Source: Terasakiella sp. SH-1 (GTDB lineage: Bacteria > Pseudomonadota > Alphaproteobacteria > Rhodospirillales > Terasakiellaceae). Taken from it: a stretch of 64,000 nucleotides of DNA. Shown here piece after piece: positions 1 through 9,798 of the stretch (within the stretch, counting starts at the first letter, position 1; each line of letters begins with the position of its first letter). Both the position numbers and the translations under genes were made by a program. The stretch is from contig NZ_CP038255.1 in NCBI RefSeq assembly GCF_004564135.1, positions 1,396,501 to 1,460,500 on the forward strand, in the 5' to 3' direction. The notes beneath the pieces are model-generated. The model did no database searches. It was given only the letters and a program-made list of their open reading frames with translations, and was not told the origin of the DNA.

Positions 1-325
<325 letters not shown>

Positions 326-360
326 TTAATCTGGAAAACAGAGATAAAATTCGTGCGCCC

Positions 361-389
361 TAGATACTGGCTTGAGGCACAAAATGCAA
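361..389 (-). promoter_or_regulatory. Candidate eno promoter
   Basis: On the minus strand TTGCAT (384-389), a 17-base spacer and TATCTA (361-366) resemble a sigma-70 promoter, placed about 45 bases upstream of the eno start codon. It would give eno independent transcription after the lipoprotein gene separated it from kdsA. Read by eye only. Confidence 0.4.
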
Positions 390-414
390 GATTTTCCTGT
401 CCTTCTTCAAATTT

Positions 415-2169
415 CTATTTTGGGCTAGAGTTGGATTTCTTTTCAATTTTGTCAGATGAGGCAAGAACAGGCTTTTTACGAGATGCGTAAATATTACCAG
501 GATCAAAGACTAAGCGGACTTTTTTACCTTTTTCATCATATCCAGTTCCAACCAGAACATGGTCATTACTTTCAAAGACGAATTCACCACTGACTTGCAT
601 AATGTGGTTACAGGTAAGGTCCCATTTTATTTTCTGGTTTTGGCTGGGCAGGATCACACTGGTAATACAGTACCCTACTTTAGGTGAGTCTGCGGTGAAA
701 AAGAAATAAGTGTTTCTGCCACTATATTTAATATCGACAGAATGTTCTTCTTGCTTGCCTTCCCAGCTAAAGAGCATGCGCTTTCGCCAGATACGGTTGT
801 ATTTTTCTTTAGCTGTATATTGAACAACATCCTTGTGATTTTTGGTGGGGCGTTTGTAAGTAGCTGGCTTTTTTACAGGTTTCTTGAGTTCTTCTTTATC
901 TATTTTCTTTGTTAACGAAGGGCCTCTATCATATTCAATGCTTACGCTTCGGTTTTTATTATCATAACCCGTGCCTAGAAAACGGTTCCCTTTTATTTGG
1001 CCTGTACCGTTTACTACCAAGTTATTGGCACAGGTTGCCGTCCATTTTCGATCATCAACTTTTCCTTGGCAGGCTCCAATTTGACTATCGAGTGTATGGA
1101 AACGAAAATTTCCACTTTCTTCGTTATAGTAAAATTGTGTCAGTTGAGGTTTAAAATGGTCTTGCCAGCTTAATGTTGCTGAATATGCAGTATATGTTTC
1201 AGTTGGTTTACGGGGCTTTGTATTTGTTGAGGTCTGGATGCTGTGCTTTATCAGGGCTTGAAGTTGTGGAGACGTTCTTCCATGAGCGCATGATGCAGCA
1301 ATGCTAATGGCCATTCCTGCAAGGTCATGGTTGTTCTTATCCAGTGCTTTGGCGTTCGCGAAAACCGCGTGATGACCAGCTTTTTTTACCTTGTCGGCAT
1401 AAGCTCTTTGTGCCCAGTTTTTCACTTTTGAATCAGACTTATCTGCAATGACGAATATTTGTCGGTCATTTCGCTTTGGCATTTGATCAATATAATCAGT
1501 CGGATCATAGACTAAATTTTTATATTGCCCGACATATAGGTGTCCTTTAGCTCTAATCGTATCCCATAGCGACCCGATTGAGGAAGCCAGTGTCGCGCAT
1601 TTGATGTCGTTTCGCCAATTGAGCATCGCTGCAACAGCAATCCCTCCACCAGATTGGGAACTGAGCGAGATTTCATCAATATGATGTTTTGCTTTAATCT
1701 TGTTTATTGCAGCATTCAGTAATCTTGGGTTTTTCTCTTTATAACGGTCCCCATGAAAACCTGTTGAGCCAAGAGTACCTGGGCGTGCCATATAGAAAAA
1801 AGGCATCTGTATTTTGTGAGCGATGTTTTTTGCTGTAGAGGCAAACTCATTATGTGACCAGCTTGTATAGGATGCAGGAACATTGACGACTCTTGACGTG
1901 AAATAAGTTGCCCATGCGATATCGCCATGAACATGGAAATGGGCAATTTTGTTATGGGGTTTCAAACCTGCTGTATAATATTGAATACACTCTTGGGCAC
2001 CCGTTACTTCAACCCACACGGTGTGTGCTCGAGAATTACATTCTGCCTCGGTTGTTCTTGTGCCTTGGTAAACACTCTCTTTGGTGAATTGAGGTGAATA
2101 TTCAAGCCTGTCTGCGACACAACCTGATAGAAAAACAAGGCATAGCGCGATTATAGATTTTTTAAACAT
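415..2169 (-). CDS. Lipoprotein with alpha/beta-hydrolase-like domain and duplicated C-terminal domain
   Basis: Not a family I recognise. The 584-residue protein begins with a lipoprotein signal peptide ending in the lipobox LSGC (Cys17), so it is probably lipid-anchored in the envelope. Residues ~75-290 look like an alpha/beta hydrolase: HVHGD at 79-83 (oxyanion-type turn), SQSGGG at 171-176 as a nucleophile elbow with candidate Ser173, Asp243 in IADKSD, and His281. The C-terminal part holds two copies of a ~90-residue unit (about 331-416 and 464-558). They share a Cys near the middle, W-x-x-T-C (376-380 and 516-520) and GTGYD (399-403 and 541-545), joined by a Lys/Pro-rich linker. A strong AGGAGG ribosome site fixes the start. 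It breaks the usual kdsA-eno adjacency, suggesting later insertion. The hydrolase assignment is inference. Confidence 0.75.
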   Translation of the reverse strand: MFKKSIIALCLVFLSGCVADRLEYSPQFTKESVYQGTRTTEAECNSRAHTVWVEVTGAQECIQYYTAGLKPHNKIAHFHVHGDIAWATYFTSRVVNVPASYTSWSHNEFASTAKNIAHKIQMPFFYMARPGTLGSTGFHGDRYKEKNPRLLNAAINKIKAKHHIDEISLSSQSGGGIAVAAMLNWRNDIKCATLASSIGSLWDTIRAKGHLYVGQYKNLVYDPTDYIDQMPKRNDRQIFVIADKSDSKVKNWAQRAYADKVKKAGHHAVFANAKALDKNNHDLAGMAISIAASCAHGRTSPQLQALIKHSIQTSTNTKPRKPTETYTAYSATLSWQDHFKPQLTQFYYNEESGNFRFHTLDSQIGACQGKVDDRKWTATCANNLVVNGTGQIKGNRFLGTGYDNKNRSVSIEYDRGPSLTKKIDKEELKKPVKKPATYKRPTKNHKDVVQYTAKEKYNRIWRKRMLFSWEGKQEEHSVDIKYSGRNTYFFFTADSPKVGYCITSVILPSQNQKIKWDLTCNHIMQVSGEFVFESNDHVLVGTGYDEKGKKVRLVFDPGNIYASRKKPVLASSDKIEKKSNSSPK

Positions 2170-2191
2170 CTCCCCCCCTCCTGTTGTATGG

Positions 2192-2220
2192 AGTATTCAG
2201 ATAGAAGGAGTGCATGTCAA
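2192..2220 (-). promoter_or_regulatory. Promoter of the lipoprotein gene
   Basis: On the minus strand TTGACA (2215-2220), 17 bases, then AATACT (2192-2197) forms a good sigma-70-like promoter 23 bases upstream of the ATG, with AGGAGGGGG in between. The lipoprotein is therefore probably its own transcription unit rather than a member of the kdsA operon. Confidence 0.55.
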
Positions 2221-2268
2221 TCTATAAGTGTATATGGTGTTGCGAATGTTATTTTTTTGGTAGTGTGG

Positions 2269-3132
2269 TCAATAAGTAGCCATACCAACCAGATCAACAG
2301 GATTGCCTTTTGCAACTTCATCCAGGGCTTTGAGGGTTTGGAGCACGCCTTTGAGCTTATGAACCGGGATCATGTTCGGGCCGTCTGAAATCGCTTTGTC
2401 TGGATCGTCATGGGTTTCAGCAAAGACGCCTGCGATGCCTAAGGCAATGGCAGAACGGGCAATGACCGGGGCGAGTTCGCGGCGACCGCCAGAGGAATTA
2501 CCCTGCCCGCCCGGTTGTTGTACAGAATGGGTGCAATCAATGATCACCGGATAGCCCGTGTCTTCAGCCATTTGCGGCAGGCCACGCATGTCGGTGACCA
2601 GTGTGTTGTAACCAAAGCTGGAGCCGCGTTCTGTAATCAGGATATTTTCATTCCCTGTTGATGCCACTTTCTTACAGACATTCGGCATGTCCCAAGGTGC
2701 AAGGAACTGGCCTTTTTTCACATTGATGGCTTTACCCGTTTGACCCGCAGCTAAGAGCAAATCAGTCTGGCGACAAAGAAAGGCCGGGATTTGCATCATG
2801 TCACAAACCTCACCGACGACCGCACATTGTTCTTCGCTATGTACATCTGTAATGACCGGGCAGCCATAAGTATCTTTGACTTCTTGAAAGATGGACATGG
2901 CAGGCATGATTCCAATGCCGCGATTGCCATCAACAGAGGTCCGGTTGGCTTTGTCAAAAGAGGATTTGTAGATCAGGCCAATGCCGAGTTCTGAACACAT
3001 TTCAGTCAAGGCATGGGCCATTTCCAGTGCATGGTTGCGCCCTTCCATCGAGCAAGGACCTGCAATCAGACAGAACGGCAGGTCATTACCGAACGTAACA
3101 TTACCAACTTGGACATGTTTCTGTGCAACCAT
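2269..3132 (-). CDS. kdsA: 3-deoxy-D-manno-octulosonate 8-phosphate synthase (KDO8P synthase)
   Basis: Condenses arabinose 5-phosphate with phosphoenolpyruvate to KDO 8-phosphate, precursor of the LPS inner core. At 287 residues it has family length and carries KSSFDKANRTS (substrate loop), RQTDLL, CTHSVQ and a GGRRE motif. The first-strand motif reads LIAGPCSME with Cys27. Together with the motif His, Glu and an SDG (rather than CDG) motif near the end, this places it in the metal-dependent class rather than the metal-free E. coli type; that subclass call is inference from known family differences. It lies 12 bases after pyrG on the same strand, so the two are probably cotranscribed. Confidence 0.95.
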   Translation of the reverse strand: MVAQKHVQVGNVTFGNDLPFCLIAGPCSMEGRNHALEMAHALTEMCSELGIGLIYKSSFDKANRTSVDGNRGIGIMPAMSIFQEVKDTYGCPVITDVHSEEQCAVVGEVCDMMQIPAFLCRQTDLLLAAGQTGKAINVKKGQFLAPWDMPNVCKKVASTGNENILITERGSSFGYNTLVTDMRGLPQMAEDTGYPVIIDCTHSVQQPGGQGNSSGGRRELAPVIARSAIALGIAGVFAETHDDPDKAISDGPNMIPVHKLKGVLQTLKALDEVAKGNPVDLVGMATY

Positions 3133-3144
3133 GATAGGTCCCCT

Positions 3145-4779
3145 TTATACTAAACGGCTTTGTTTGATCGCGGCCTCAACGAAGGCTTTGAAAATCGGGT
3201 GTGGGTCTGTCGGGCGGGATTTCAGTTCCGGGTGGAATTGTACGGCCAGGAAGAACGGATGATCTGGTAGCTCTACAATTTCCGGCAGAACCCCATCAGG
3301 TGAGAGACCCGAGAATTTTATGCCTGCTTTTTCCAGCTGGTCTTTATAGTCGATGTTGACTTCGTAACGGTGACGGTGGCGTTCTGAAATGTCTTTCGCG
3401 CCGTTATAAACATCCCATGCCAGTGTATCTTCTTGCAACGCACAGGGATAAGCGCCCAGACGCATGGTACCGCCTAGATCACCGTCTTGAGAACGCTGTT
3501 CTTTAGACCCGTCTTCTTTTTCCCATTCCGTCATGAGACCGACGATTGGCGTTTTGCAGTTGCCAAATTCAGAAGAGCCAGCCCCTTCAATGCCCGCCAT
3601 ATTGCGGGCCATTTCCACAACCGCCATTTGCATGCCCAAGCAAATGCCAAAATAAGGCACTTTATTTTCACGGGCATAGGTAATGGCCTTGATCTTACCT
3701 TCGGCACCACGTTCGCCAAAACCACCGGGGACCAAGATCGCATCTTTGTCTTCCAGCTGTTTCATACCGTCTTCTTCGTGAAGCGTTCCGGCATCGATCC
3801 AATGCTGGTTCACCTTGACATTATTATGGATACCGCCATGTGTTAGAGCTTCGGCCAGCGATTTATAGGCTTCAAGCAATTCTGTATATTTACCGACAAT
3901 GGCGATGTTAACTTCACCTTCCGGTTCCAGTACGCGGTGAACGATTTCTTCCCATTTGGACAGGTCCGGTTCCGGGGCGGCCATACCGAAGTGTTTCAAA
4001 ACAACCGTATCAAGACCTTCTGCATGATAAGACAGCGGCACACGATAGATTGTGTCCACATCAAGGGCTGGGATAACCGCATCTTCTGCTACATTACAGA
4101 AGAGAGCGATTTTGCGACGCTCACCCACCGGAATTTCACGGTCACAACGACAGAGCAACGCATCCGGGCTAATCCCCAGACCGAGCAGCTCTTTTACAGA
4201 GTGTTGAGTCGGTTTTGTTTTCAATTCACCAGCTGCGGGGATATAAGGCAGTAAGGTCGTGTGCAGGTACATGGCGCGGCCACGGCCCAGCTCGTTCCCC
4301 ATCTGACGGATGGCTTCCAAAAATGGCAAGGATTCGATATCGCCAACAGTACCGCCAACTTCAACAAGGATAAAGTCTTCGTCTGTGACATTTGCACGGG
4401 TGAAATCTTTAATGGCTTCGGTTACATGCGGGATAACTTGAACCGTTGCGCCCAGATATTCCCCTGCCCGTTCTTTTTGAATGACGCTGGAATAGATTCG
4501 ACCGGATGTCACGTTGTCACTTTGCATGGCATTGACTGAGGTGAAACGTTCATAGTGACCAAGGTCGAGATCGGTTTCTGCACCGTCGTCAGTAACAAAA
4601 ACCTCACCATGCTGGTATGGACTCATCGTGCCGGGGTCAACGTTCAGGTATGGGTCGAGCTTACGCAGGCGAACCTTAAAGCCACGTGCCTGTAAACACG
4701 CGCCCAAAGCCGCAGAACCCAAGCCCTTACCAAGAGATGAAACCACACCACCAGTGATGAAAATGTAACGTGCTGCCAT
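3145..4779 (-). CDS. pyrG: CTP synthase
   Basis: Makes CTP from UTP, ATP and glutamine. The 544-residue protein has the amidoligase domain first ([13 protein letters not shown] phosphate-binding loop at 8-20, with [14 protein letters not shown] following). The class I glutamine amidotransferase domain comes second (GICLGMQ with nucleophile Cys380; His516 and Glu518 in FHPE). All key residues are present and the length matches the family. It follows secG on the same strand after about 107 bases containing a weak terminator-like hairpin, and precedes kdsA by 12 bases. Confidence 0.97.
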   Translation of the reverse strand: MAARYIFITGGVVSSLGKGLGSAALGACLQARGFKVRLRKLDPYLNVDPGTMSPYQHGEVFVTDDGAETDLDLGHYERFTSVNAMQSDNVTSGRIYSSVIQKERAGEYLGATVQVIPHVTEAIKDFTRANVTDEDFILVEVGGTVGDIESLPFLEAIRQMGNELGRGRAMYLHTTLLPYIPAAGELKTKPTQHSVKELLGLGISPDALLCRCDREIPVGERRKIALFCNVAEDAVIPALDVDTIYRVPLSYHAEGLDTVVLKHFGMAAPEPDLSKWEEIVHRVLEPEGEVNIAIVGKYTELLEAYKSLAEALTHGGIHNNVKVNQHWIDAGTLHEEDGMKQLEDKDAILVPGGFGERGAEGKIKAITYARENKVPYFGICLGMQMAVVEMARNMAGIEGAGSSEFGNCKTPIVGLMTEWEKEDGSKEQRSQDGDLGGTMRLGAYPCALQEDTLAWDVYNGAKDISERHRHRYEVNIDYKDQLEKAGIKFSGLSPDGVLPEIVELPDHPFFLAVQFHPELKSRPTDPHPIFKAFVEAAIKQSRLV

Positions 4780-4810
4780 GTCAAAAACCTAAACGTCGAT
4801 AAATTTCATT

Positions 4811-4844
4811 CAAAGAAGAAGAGGCAGCCATTTGACCGCCTCTT
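4811..4844 (-). terminator. Weak hairpin between secG and pyrG
   Basis: Arms AAGAGGC (4819-4825) and GCCTCTT (4838-4844) pair over 7 bases around a 12-base loop. On the minus strand it is followed by a pyrimidine-rich but interrupted tail (CTTCTTTG). It could partly terminate the secG transcript and separate it from pyrG; the poor U-tract makes it uncertain. Confidence 0.35.
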
Positions 4845-4886
4845 TCCTCTAATTTCAAGTTCGCTTTTTGTATAGTTAAGCGAAAA

Positions 4887-5282
4887 TTATTTTGCCAGAG
4901 GCGCGCCCGGCTCTTCATTTTTTGGAGCCGCAGGTGCTGCCGGCGCAGTCTCGGAGGTTACACCAGCGTCAGCCTTTGGTGCTGCGGGGCCTTCTTGAAC
5001 TGCTGGCGCTGTTTCTGTGTCCAGAATGGAAGTGCTGTTGCGTTCTGAATTTGCCAGCAAAGACAGGATCAGGCTGGTCACCATAAAGCCAGCCGCCAAC
5101 AATGCTGTGGAACGGGTCAACAGGTTAGAGGCTGAACGACCAGACATCAGGCCCCCCATGCCCCCACTTGCACCACCGCCGCCAAGGCCGCTCAGTGCGC
5201 TGCCTTCAGAGCGTTGGATCAAAACCAGAATGATCAGGCCGAGGCACAAGATCAAGTGAATCACGAGAAGAACGTTTGTCAT
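4887..5282 (-). CDS. secG: Preprotein translocase subunit SecG
   Basis: Accessory subunit of the SecYEG channel in the inner membrane. The 131-residue protein has two membrane segments (about 3-22 and 58-77 from the ATG) joined by a Gly/Ser/Met-rich loop beginning QRSEGSALSGLGGG, the SecG hallmark. A Pro/Ala/Glu-rich cytoplasmic or periplasmic tail follows, as in many alphaproteobacterial SecG. I chose the ATG at 5282 because AGAGAAG sits just upstream and the sequence MTNVLLVIHL fits the family; a TTG 21 bases further upstream is open but unlikely. It lies between tpiA and pyrG, a classical position. Confidence 0.92.
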   Translation of the reverse strand: MTNVLLVIHLILCLGLIILVLIQRSEGSALSGLGGGGASGGMGGLMSGRSASNLLTRSTALLAAGFMVTSLILSLLANSERNSTSILDTETAPAVQEGPAAPKADAGVTSETAPAAPAAPKNEEPGAPLAK

Positions 5283-5300
5283 CGCTTCTCTTCCATCCTT

Positions 5301-5347
5301 CAAATAAACAAATCAAACGAGCGTGAAAACGCGAAGGTCCACGCTCG
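5301..5347 (-). terminator. Terminator after tpiA
   Basis: Perfect 8-base arms CGAGCGTG (5318-5325) and CACGCTCG (5340-5347) with a 14-base loop. On the minus strand the hairpin is followed by a T-rich run (TTTGATTTGTTTATTTG). It probably ends part of the tpiA transcript upstream of secG. Confidence 0.55.
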
Positions 5348-5382
5348 CAGTCAAAATCTTGGGCTTCTTTTAGCGCAAGGTT

Positions 5383-6153
5383 TTAGGAAATGCTAGGACA
5401 ACTTTGCGCAATTGTCCAAAAATCTTCTGCTTTTAAGGACGCACCGCCGATCAGGCCACCGTCAACATCGTCTAAAGCCAGTAATTCCTTGGCATTTTCC
5501 GGTTTCATGGAACCGCCATAAAGAATACGGATACCTTCGGCTTCTTCACTGCCCAGCATCTCACTAAGTGTTTTGCGAATGTCGCTGTGCATTTCCTGAA
5601 CATCAGCCGGAGTCGCCACTTTACCTGTGCCAATTGCCCAGACCGGTTCATAGGCAATGACGGTATTACCATAAGAGGCATCGCCAGGAACAGAAGCTTT
5701 AATCTGTTCGCATACGACCTCAAGGGCCTTGCCGCTTTCTCGTTCTTCAAGGGTTTCGCCAACGCAAATGATGGCAATCAGGCTTTGGGCATGTGCCGCT
5801 TGTGCCTGTGCTTTAACCTGTTCGTTAGTCTCTTGATGGTCTGTGCGGCGTTCTGAATGACCAAGGATCACATGCGTGCAATCAACATCAGCCAACATGG
5901 CGGGGCTAATGTCACCTGTGTGGGCACCTTTTTCACTGGCATGGCAGTTTTGGCCACCTAGATACACACTGGTGTTTTCAAGAACCTGACCGACAGCTTC
6001 CAAAGCCGTAAACGGCGGGCAGACAAGCATGTCGAATTCCGCATCCGGTTGGGACATACGAAGGGTGCCGATTTCAACGGCCAGTCTGCGCGCTTCTGCA
6101 CGCATGCCATTCATTTTCCAGTTTCCGGCGATAAGGGGGCGGCGTTCGCTCAT
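5383..6153 (-). CDS. tpiA: Triosephosphate isomerase
   Basis: Interconverts dihydroxyacetone phosphate and glyceraldehyde 3-phosphate. The 256-residue TIM barrel keeps the catalytic trio: Lys13 in AGNWKMN, His99 in ILGHSERR, and Glu169 in AYEPVWAIGTG, followed by the flexible loop 6. The C-terminal phosphate-binding motifs YGGSMKP and GLIGGASL are also present. It is the first gene of the minus-strand block and is transcribed divergently from ppiD across a 191-base gap that must contain both promoters. Confidence 0.97.
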   Translation of the reverse strand: MSERRPLIAGNWKMNGMRAEARRLAVEIGTLRMSQPDAEFDMLVCPPFTALEAVGQVLENTSVYLGGQNCHASEKGAHTGDISPAMLADVDCTHVILGHSERRTDHQETNEQVKAQAQAAHAQSLIAIICVGETLEERESGKALEVVCEQIKASVPGDASYGNTVIAYEPVWAIGTGKVATPADVQEMHSDIRKTLSEMLGSEEAEGIRILYGGSMKPENAKELLALDDVDGGLIGGASLKAEDFWTIAQSCPSIS

Positions 6154-6230
6154 TGCTTGGTATCCTTTTCTAAGAATAATAAATTGAGGTGTTTTTTACA
6201 CAATTTCGCACTTAACTTCTAGCCTATTCT

Positions 6231-6260
6231 TTGAATTATCAAAATCTTGCTCGTTAATAT
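6231..6260 (+). promoter_or_regulatory. Possible ppiD-trpE promoter
   Basis: Within the divergent tpiA/ppiD gap (6154-6344), TTGAAT (6231-6236) and TAATAT (6255-6260) are separated by 18 bases on the plus strand, about 85 bases before the ppiD ATG. A weak by-eye match; nothing else was recognised in this gap. Confidence 0.3.
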
Positions 6261-6344
6261 ACGTTTAACCATTGCGAGGTTGCCTTTCCTTTCTTATGAT
6301 GCGCGACCAATTCGTAACTCATTTCTATTTGGATAGACTTCACC

Positions 6345-8204
6345 ATGCTCGAAGGTTTTCGCAAAAATTCTAATTCGATTGTCGTAAAATCCCTGCTCTT
6401 CTTGTTGATTGCAAGTTTTGCAGCCTGGGGCATTGGCGATATGTTGCGCCCTGCCACCACAGGCAGCAGTGTGGCCACTGTCGGGGGGCAAGAGGTTCCT
6501 GCACAGGAAGTTTACCGCGATTTTCAACGTGAAATCGCCCGCATGCGTCAGTTGACTGGCGATCAAGGTGTGAATGAAAGCCTGTCCATGGCAATTGGTA
6601 ACAGTGTGGTGGATCGTGCTGTTAACCGGACCTTGCTGGCAGTCAGTGCCGATGAGATGGATGTTGCCATTAGTGATGAGCAGGTACGTAAGTCTATCCA
6701 TCAAACCGAAATGTTTCAGGAAAACGGTACATTCAGCCGCGCACGTTTTGAACAGATTATGTTTTCAAACCAGCTGAATGAAGCCCAGTATATTGAACTG
6801 GTGCGCGACGACCTGGCCCGTGAGCAGGTCATCAGTGTTCTGGTCAGCGGTGCCCGTGTTCCTCAACAGGTCGCCAAAGACCTCTATAAACATCGTTCAG
6901 AGAAACGTTCGGCTGAAATCGTATTGATCAAAAAGGATCAGGTCGGGGATCTCCCTGCCCCGTCAGCCGACCTCGTGCGCAAATATTATGACGATAACGT
7001 CGCACGTTTCATGGCACCGGAATATCGTAAAGTGACCATGCTACATATCACGCCGGAGGATGTGGCTGATACAATTGATGTGCCGCTGGAAAATATTGAA
7101 GATGCCTATTCTGAACGTATGGCCGAATTTAAAAAGCCGGCCCGTCGCACAGTTGAACAAATTGTCTTTTCAACGGAAGACGAAGCCAAGGCGGCAGCGG
7201 CAAAGCTGACAAGTGGTCAAAAGTTTTCTGACATTTCAAAAGATGTTCTTCCCCTTGGTGACGTGACCAAGGCGGAATTGCCAGAAGAACTGCGTGAAGC
7301 GACCTTTGCATTGGCAACCAATGGCGTGAGTACCCCGATCAAATCCTTGTTGGGGTGGCATCTGGTTCATGTCACTGCTGTAACAGAAGAAATCAATCCG
7401 GCTTTTGAAGAGGTGCAAGAGACATTGCGCAAGAGCCTTGCCCTTGAAATGGCTGGTGAAGAATTGTTTGGGATCTCAAACGGTATTGAAGATGCCTTGG
7501 GCGGTGGTGCGACGATTGAAGAGGCTGCGAAAGAAGCAGGCTTTGATATTGTCATGATTGAGGCTGTAGATCAAAACGGTGCTGATAAAGCAGGTGCTGC
7601 TGTTAAATCCATCTTTAATCAGCCTGCAATTTTGCAAGAAGCCTTCAAGTTGGAAGTGAATGCTGAACCTCAAATGAAAGATGATGGCAAAGGCGGTTAC
7701 TTTATGGTGCGTGTCGATGATGTGATTGCGGCCACCCCTCGCCCGTTTGAAACAGTTGAGAACGATGTTTTACAGATTGTGATCAATAATCAGAAAAATG
7801 ATGCAGCCAAGACCAAGGCAGATGAGCTTTTAGAAAAAGTCAAAGGGGGCGCCAATCTGAAAGAATTGGCCCAAGCCGCCAGCTTTGAAGTGAAATCGGA
7901 AAATGATTTTACCCGTTTTAATGCGCCGCTGCCCCGTGATGTCGTTGAAGCCTTGTTTGCTGCCAAGGTTGGTGAAACAGCCACCGGTGCAACACAAGAG
8001 GGGCAAGTGATTGCGATTTTGCGGGATATCAAATCCGTTGAAGGGGCACAGGATAAAGCCATGATCACAGCGCTACGCCGTGAAATGGAAAATGGCGTTT
8101 CAACGGACTTGCAAGGTCAGTTCGTCAATGCCTTGCGTGCACGCCATCAGGTGAAAGTTGATCGTGCTATGGTGAACCGCTTATTTGTACAAGAGCAGCA
8201 ATAA
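6345..8204 (+). CDS. ppiD: SurA/PpiD-type periplasmic peptidyl-prolyl isomerase/chaperone
   Basis: Inner-membrane-anchored periplasmic folding factor. The 619-residue protein starts with a short cytoplasmic stretch and one membrane segment (about 13-33, SLLFLLIASFAAWGIG), then the SurA-like N-terminal chaperone domain. A degenerate parvulin-type domain follows around 230-365 (recognisable ending GVSTPIKSLLGWHLVHV), and then an extended C-terminal chaperone region. Length and layout match PpiD. Isomerase activity is doubtful, as in E. coli PpiD. It ends one base before the trpE start codon, so the two are translationally linked, a conserved alphaproteobacterial pairing without an obvious functional reason. 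Confidence 0.88.
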   Translation: MLEGFRKNSNSIVVKSLLFLLIASFAAWGIGDMLRPATTGSSVATVGGQEVPAQEVYRDFQREIARMRQLTGDQGVNESLSMAIGNSVVDRAVNRTLLAVSADEMDVAISDEQVRKSIHQTEMFQENGTFSRARFEQIMFSNQLNEAQYIELVRDDLAREQVISVLVSGARVPQQVAKDLYKHRSEKRSAEIVLIKKDQVGDLPAPSADLVRKYYDDNVARFMAPEYRKVTMLHITPEDVADTIDVPLENIEDAYSERMAEFKKPARRTVEQIVFSTEDEAKAAAAKLTSGQKFSDISKDVLPLGDVTKAELPEELREATFALATNGVSTPIKSLLGWHLVHVTAVTEEINPAFEEVQETLRKSLALEMAGEELFGISNGIEDALGGGATIEEAAKEAGFDIVMIEAVDQNGADKAGAAVKSIFNQPAILQEAFKLEVNAEPQMKDDGKGGYFMVRVDDVIAATPRPFETVENDVLQIVINNQKNDAAKTKADELLEKVKGGANLKELAQAASFEVKSENDFTRFNAPLPRDVVEALFAAKVGETATGATQEGQVIAILRDIKSVEGAQDKAMITALRREMENGVSTDLQGQFVNALRARHQVKVDRAMVNRLFVQEQQ

Positions 8205-8205
8205 G

Positions 8206-9726
8206 ATGAAGACTTATCCCTCTTTTGATGCCTTTGAAGTCCCTTATCACAAAGGTGAAGCTCAAGTCGTTTGGACCAAGCTGGTTGCAGACCTTGAAAC
8301 TCCTGTATCGGCCATGATGAAACTGGCCGATGGCAAGCCCGACAGTTTTTTGCTGGAATCTGTTGAAGGTGGGGCCAAGCGTGGGCGTTATTCTTTTCTT
8401 GGGCTCAAACCTGATTTGACATGGCGTTGTTTTGGCGAAAAGGCTGAGATTAACCGCAAGGCGGATCTGGACCGTCAGGCTTTTGAGTCTTGTGATAAAC
8501 CATCACTGGATAGTTTGCGCAGCCTGATTGATGAAAGTTCAATTGAGCTGCCAGATCACCTGCCGCCCATGGCAGCTGGTCTTGTCGGTTATATGGGATA
8601 TGATACGGTTCGCTTGATGGAAAAACTGCCTGATAGCAATCCAGACCCGCTGGGGGTGCCTGATGGTGTCTTTATGCGTCCAACCATTATTGCGGCCTTT
8701 GATAATATTGAAGATGTGGTGACGATTGTTACCCCCGTGCGTGCTGTTGCAGGGGTGAGTGCCAAGGATGCTTATGATGCGGCCTTGGACCGTCTTCAGG
8801 CAATCGTTGATGATCTGCAACAAAGTTTGCGTGTGAATCGCAATCTGGATGATGATATCGGGGAATTGCCAGAACCTGTTTCCAATATGACACGTGAAGA
8901 CTTCCATAATATGGTGCATAAGGCACAGGATTATATTCTGGCAGGGGACATTTTTCAGGCGGTCTTATCGCAACGTTTCACCCTGCCCTTTGAACTCCCT
9001 CATTTTGCCTTATACCGTTCCCTTCGTCGTTTGAATCCATCGCCGTTTTTGTTCTTCCTGAATTTTGGCGAGTTTACTTTGGTGGGCTCCAGCCCGGAAA
9101 TTTTGGTGCGCCAGCGTGAAGGCGAAGTGACTATTCGCCCGATTGCAGGGACACGTAAACGGGGCAAGGATGCAGCTGAAGATCAGGCATTGAAAGAAGA
9201 CCTGTTGTCTGACCCTAAAGAGCTGGCCGAACATCTCATGTTGCTGGATTTAGGGCGTAACGATGTTGGGCGTGTCGCTAAGATCGGCACGGTGAAAGTC
9301 ACCGATCAGATGATTGTTGAGCTTTATTCCCATGTCATGCATATCGTTTCCAATGTCGTTGGTGAACTGGATACAGATCGTTTTGATAACATGGATGCTC
9401 TGATTGGGGGCTTCCCAGCCGGTACGGTTTCAGGGGCACCAAAGGTCCGCGCCATGGAAATTATTGATGAGCTGGAACCTGAGCGCCGCAGCTTCTACGC
9501 AGGCTGTATTGGTTATTTTGGGGCCAATGGTGATATGGATACGGCGATTGCCCTGCGTACAGCCTTGTTGAAAGATGGCAAGATGTATGTGCAGGCAGGT
9601 GGTGGTGTCGTCGCTGATAGTAGCCCAGAAGGTGAGTATCAGGAAAGCATCAATAAGGCGCGTGCACTTATTCGTGCGGCAGAAGAAGCATATAAGTTTG
9701 CTTCTGATGAAAAATCATCGAACTAG
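8206..9726 (+). CDS. trpE: Anthranilate synthase component I
   Basis: Makes anthranilate from chorismate and ammonia or glutamine with TrpG, the first step of tryptophan synthesis. The 506-residue protein carries the feedback-tryptophan site LLES near the start, then the chorismate-binding core: PIAGTRKRG, LLDLGRNDVG, GGFPAGTVSGAPK and the final QAGGGVVADS. The ATG at 8206 is preferred over an upstream in-frame TTG because it lies directly after the ppiD stop. Normally trpG follows; here a strong terminator and a copper module on the opposite strand intervene, so trpE and trpGDC are separate transcripts. Confidence 0.96.
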   Translation: MKTYPSFDAFEVPYHKGEAQVVWTKLVADLETPVSAMMKLADGKPDSFLLESVEGGAKRGRYSFLGLKPDLTWRCFGEKAEINRKADLDRQAFESCDKPSLDSLRSLIDESSIELPDHLPPMAAGLVGYMGYDTVRLMEKLPDSNPDPLGVPDGVFMRPTIIAAFDNIEDVVTIVTPVRAVAGVSAKDAYDAALDRLQAIVDDLQQSLRVNRNLDDDIGELPEPVSNMTREDFHNMVHKAQDYILAGDIFQAVLSQRFTLPFELPHFALYRSLRRLNPSPFLFFLNFGEFTLVGSSPEILVRQREGEVTIRPIAGTRKRGKDAAEDQALKEDLLSDPKELAEHLMLLDLGRNDVGRVAKIGTVKVTDQMIVELYSHVMHIVSNVVGELDTDRFDNMDALIGGFPAGTVSGAPKVRAMEIIDELEPERRSFYAGCIGYFGANGDMDTAIALRTALLKDGKMYVQAGGGVVADSSPEGEYQESINKARALIRAAEEAYKFASDEKSSN

Positions 9727-9761
9727 AGCGTGTCGCGCTCTAATCCATTCGTTTTTTAAGG

Positions 9762-9798
9762 AAGGCCCCATGCGTTTGTATGGGGCCTTTTCTTTTTT
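9762..9798 (+). terminator. Rho-independent terminator after trpE
   Basis: Perfect 10-base arms AAGGCCCCAT (9762-9771) and ATGGGGCCTT (9780-9789) with an 8-base loop, followed by TTCTTTTTT. It is strong and ends the ppiD-trpE transcript before the convergent copZ gene. Confidence 0.9.

Noticed and set aside
9725-9741. Small hairpin AGAGCG-TGTCG-CGCTCT after trpE as a repeat element
   Set aside because: Single occurrence in the window and no T-tail; the real terminator follows at 9762-9798.
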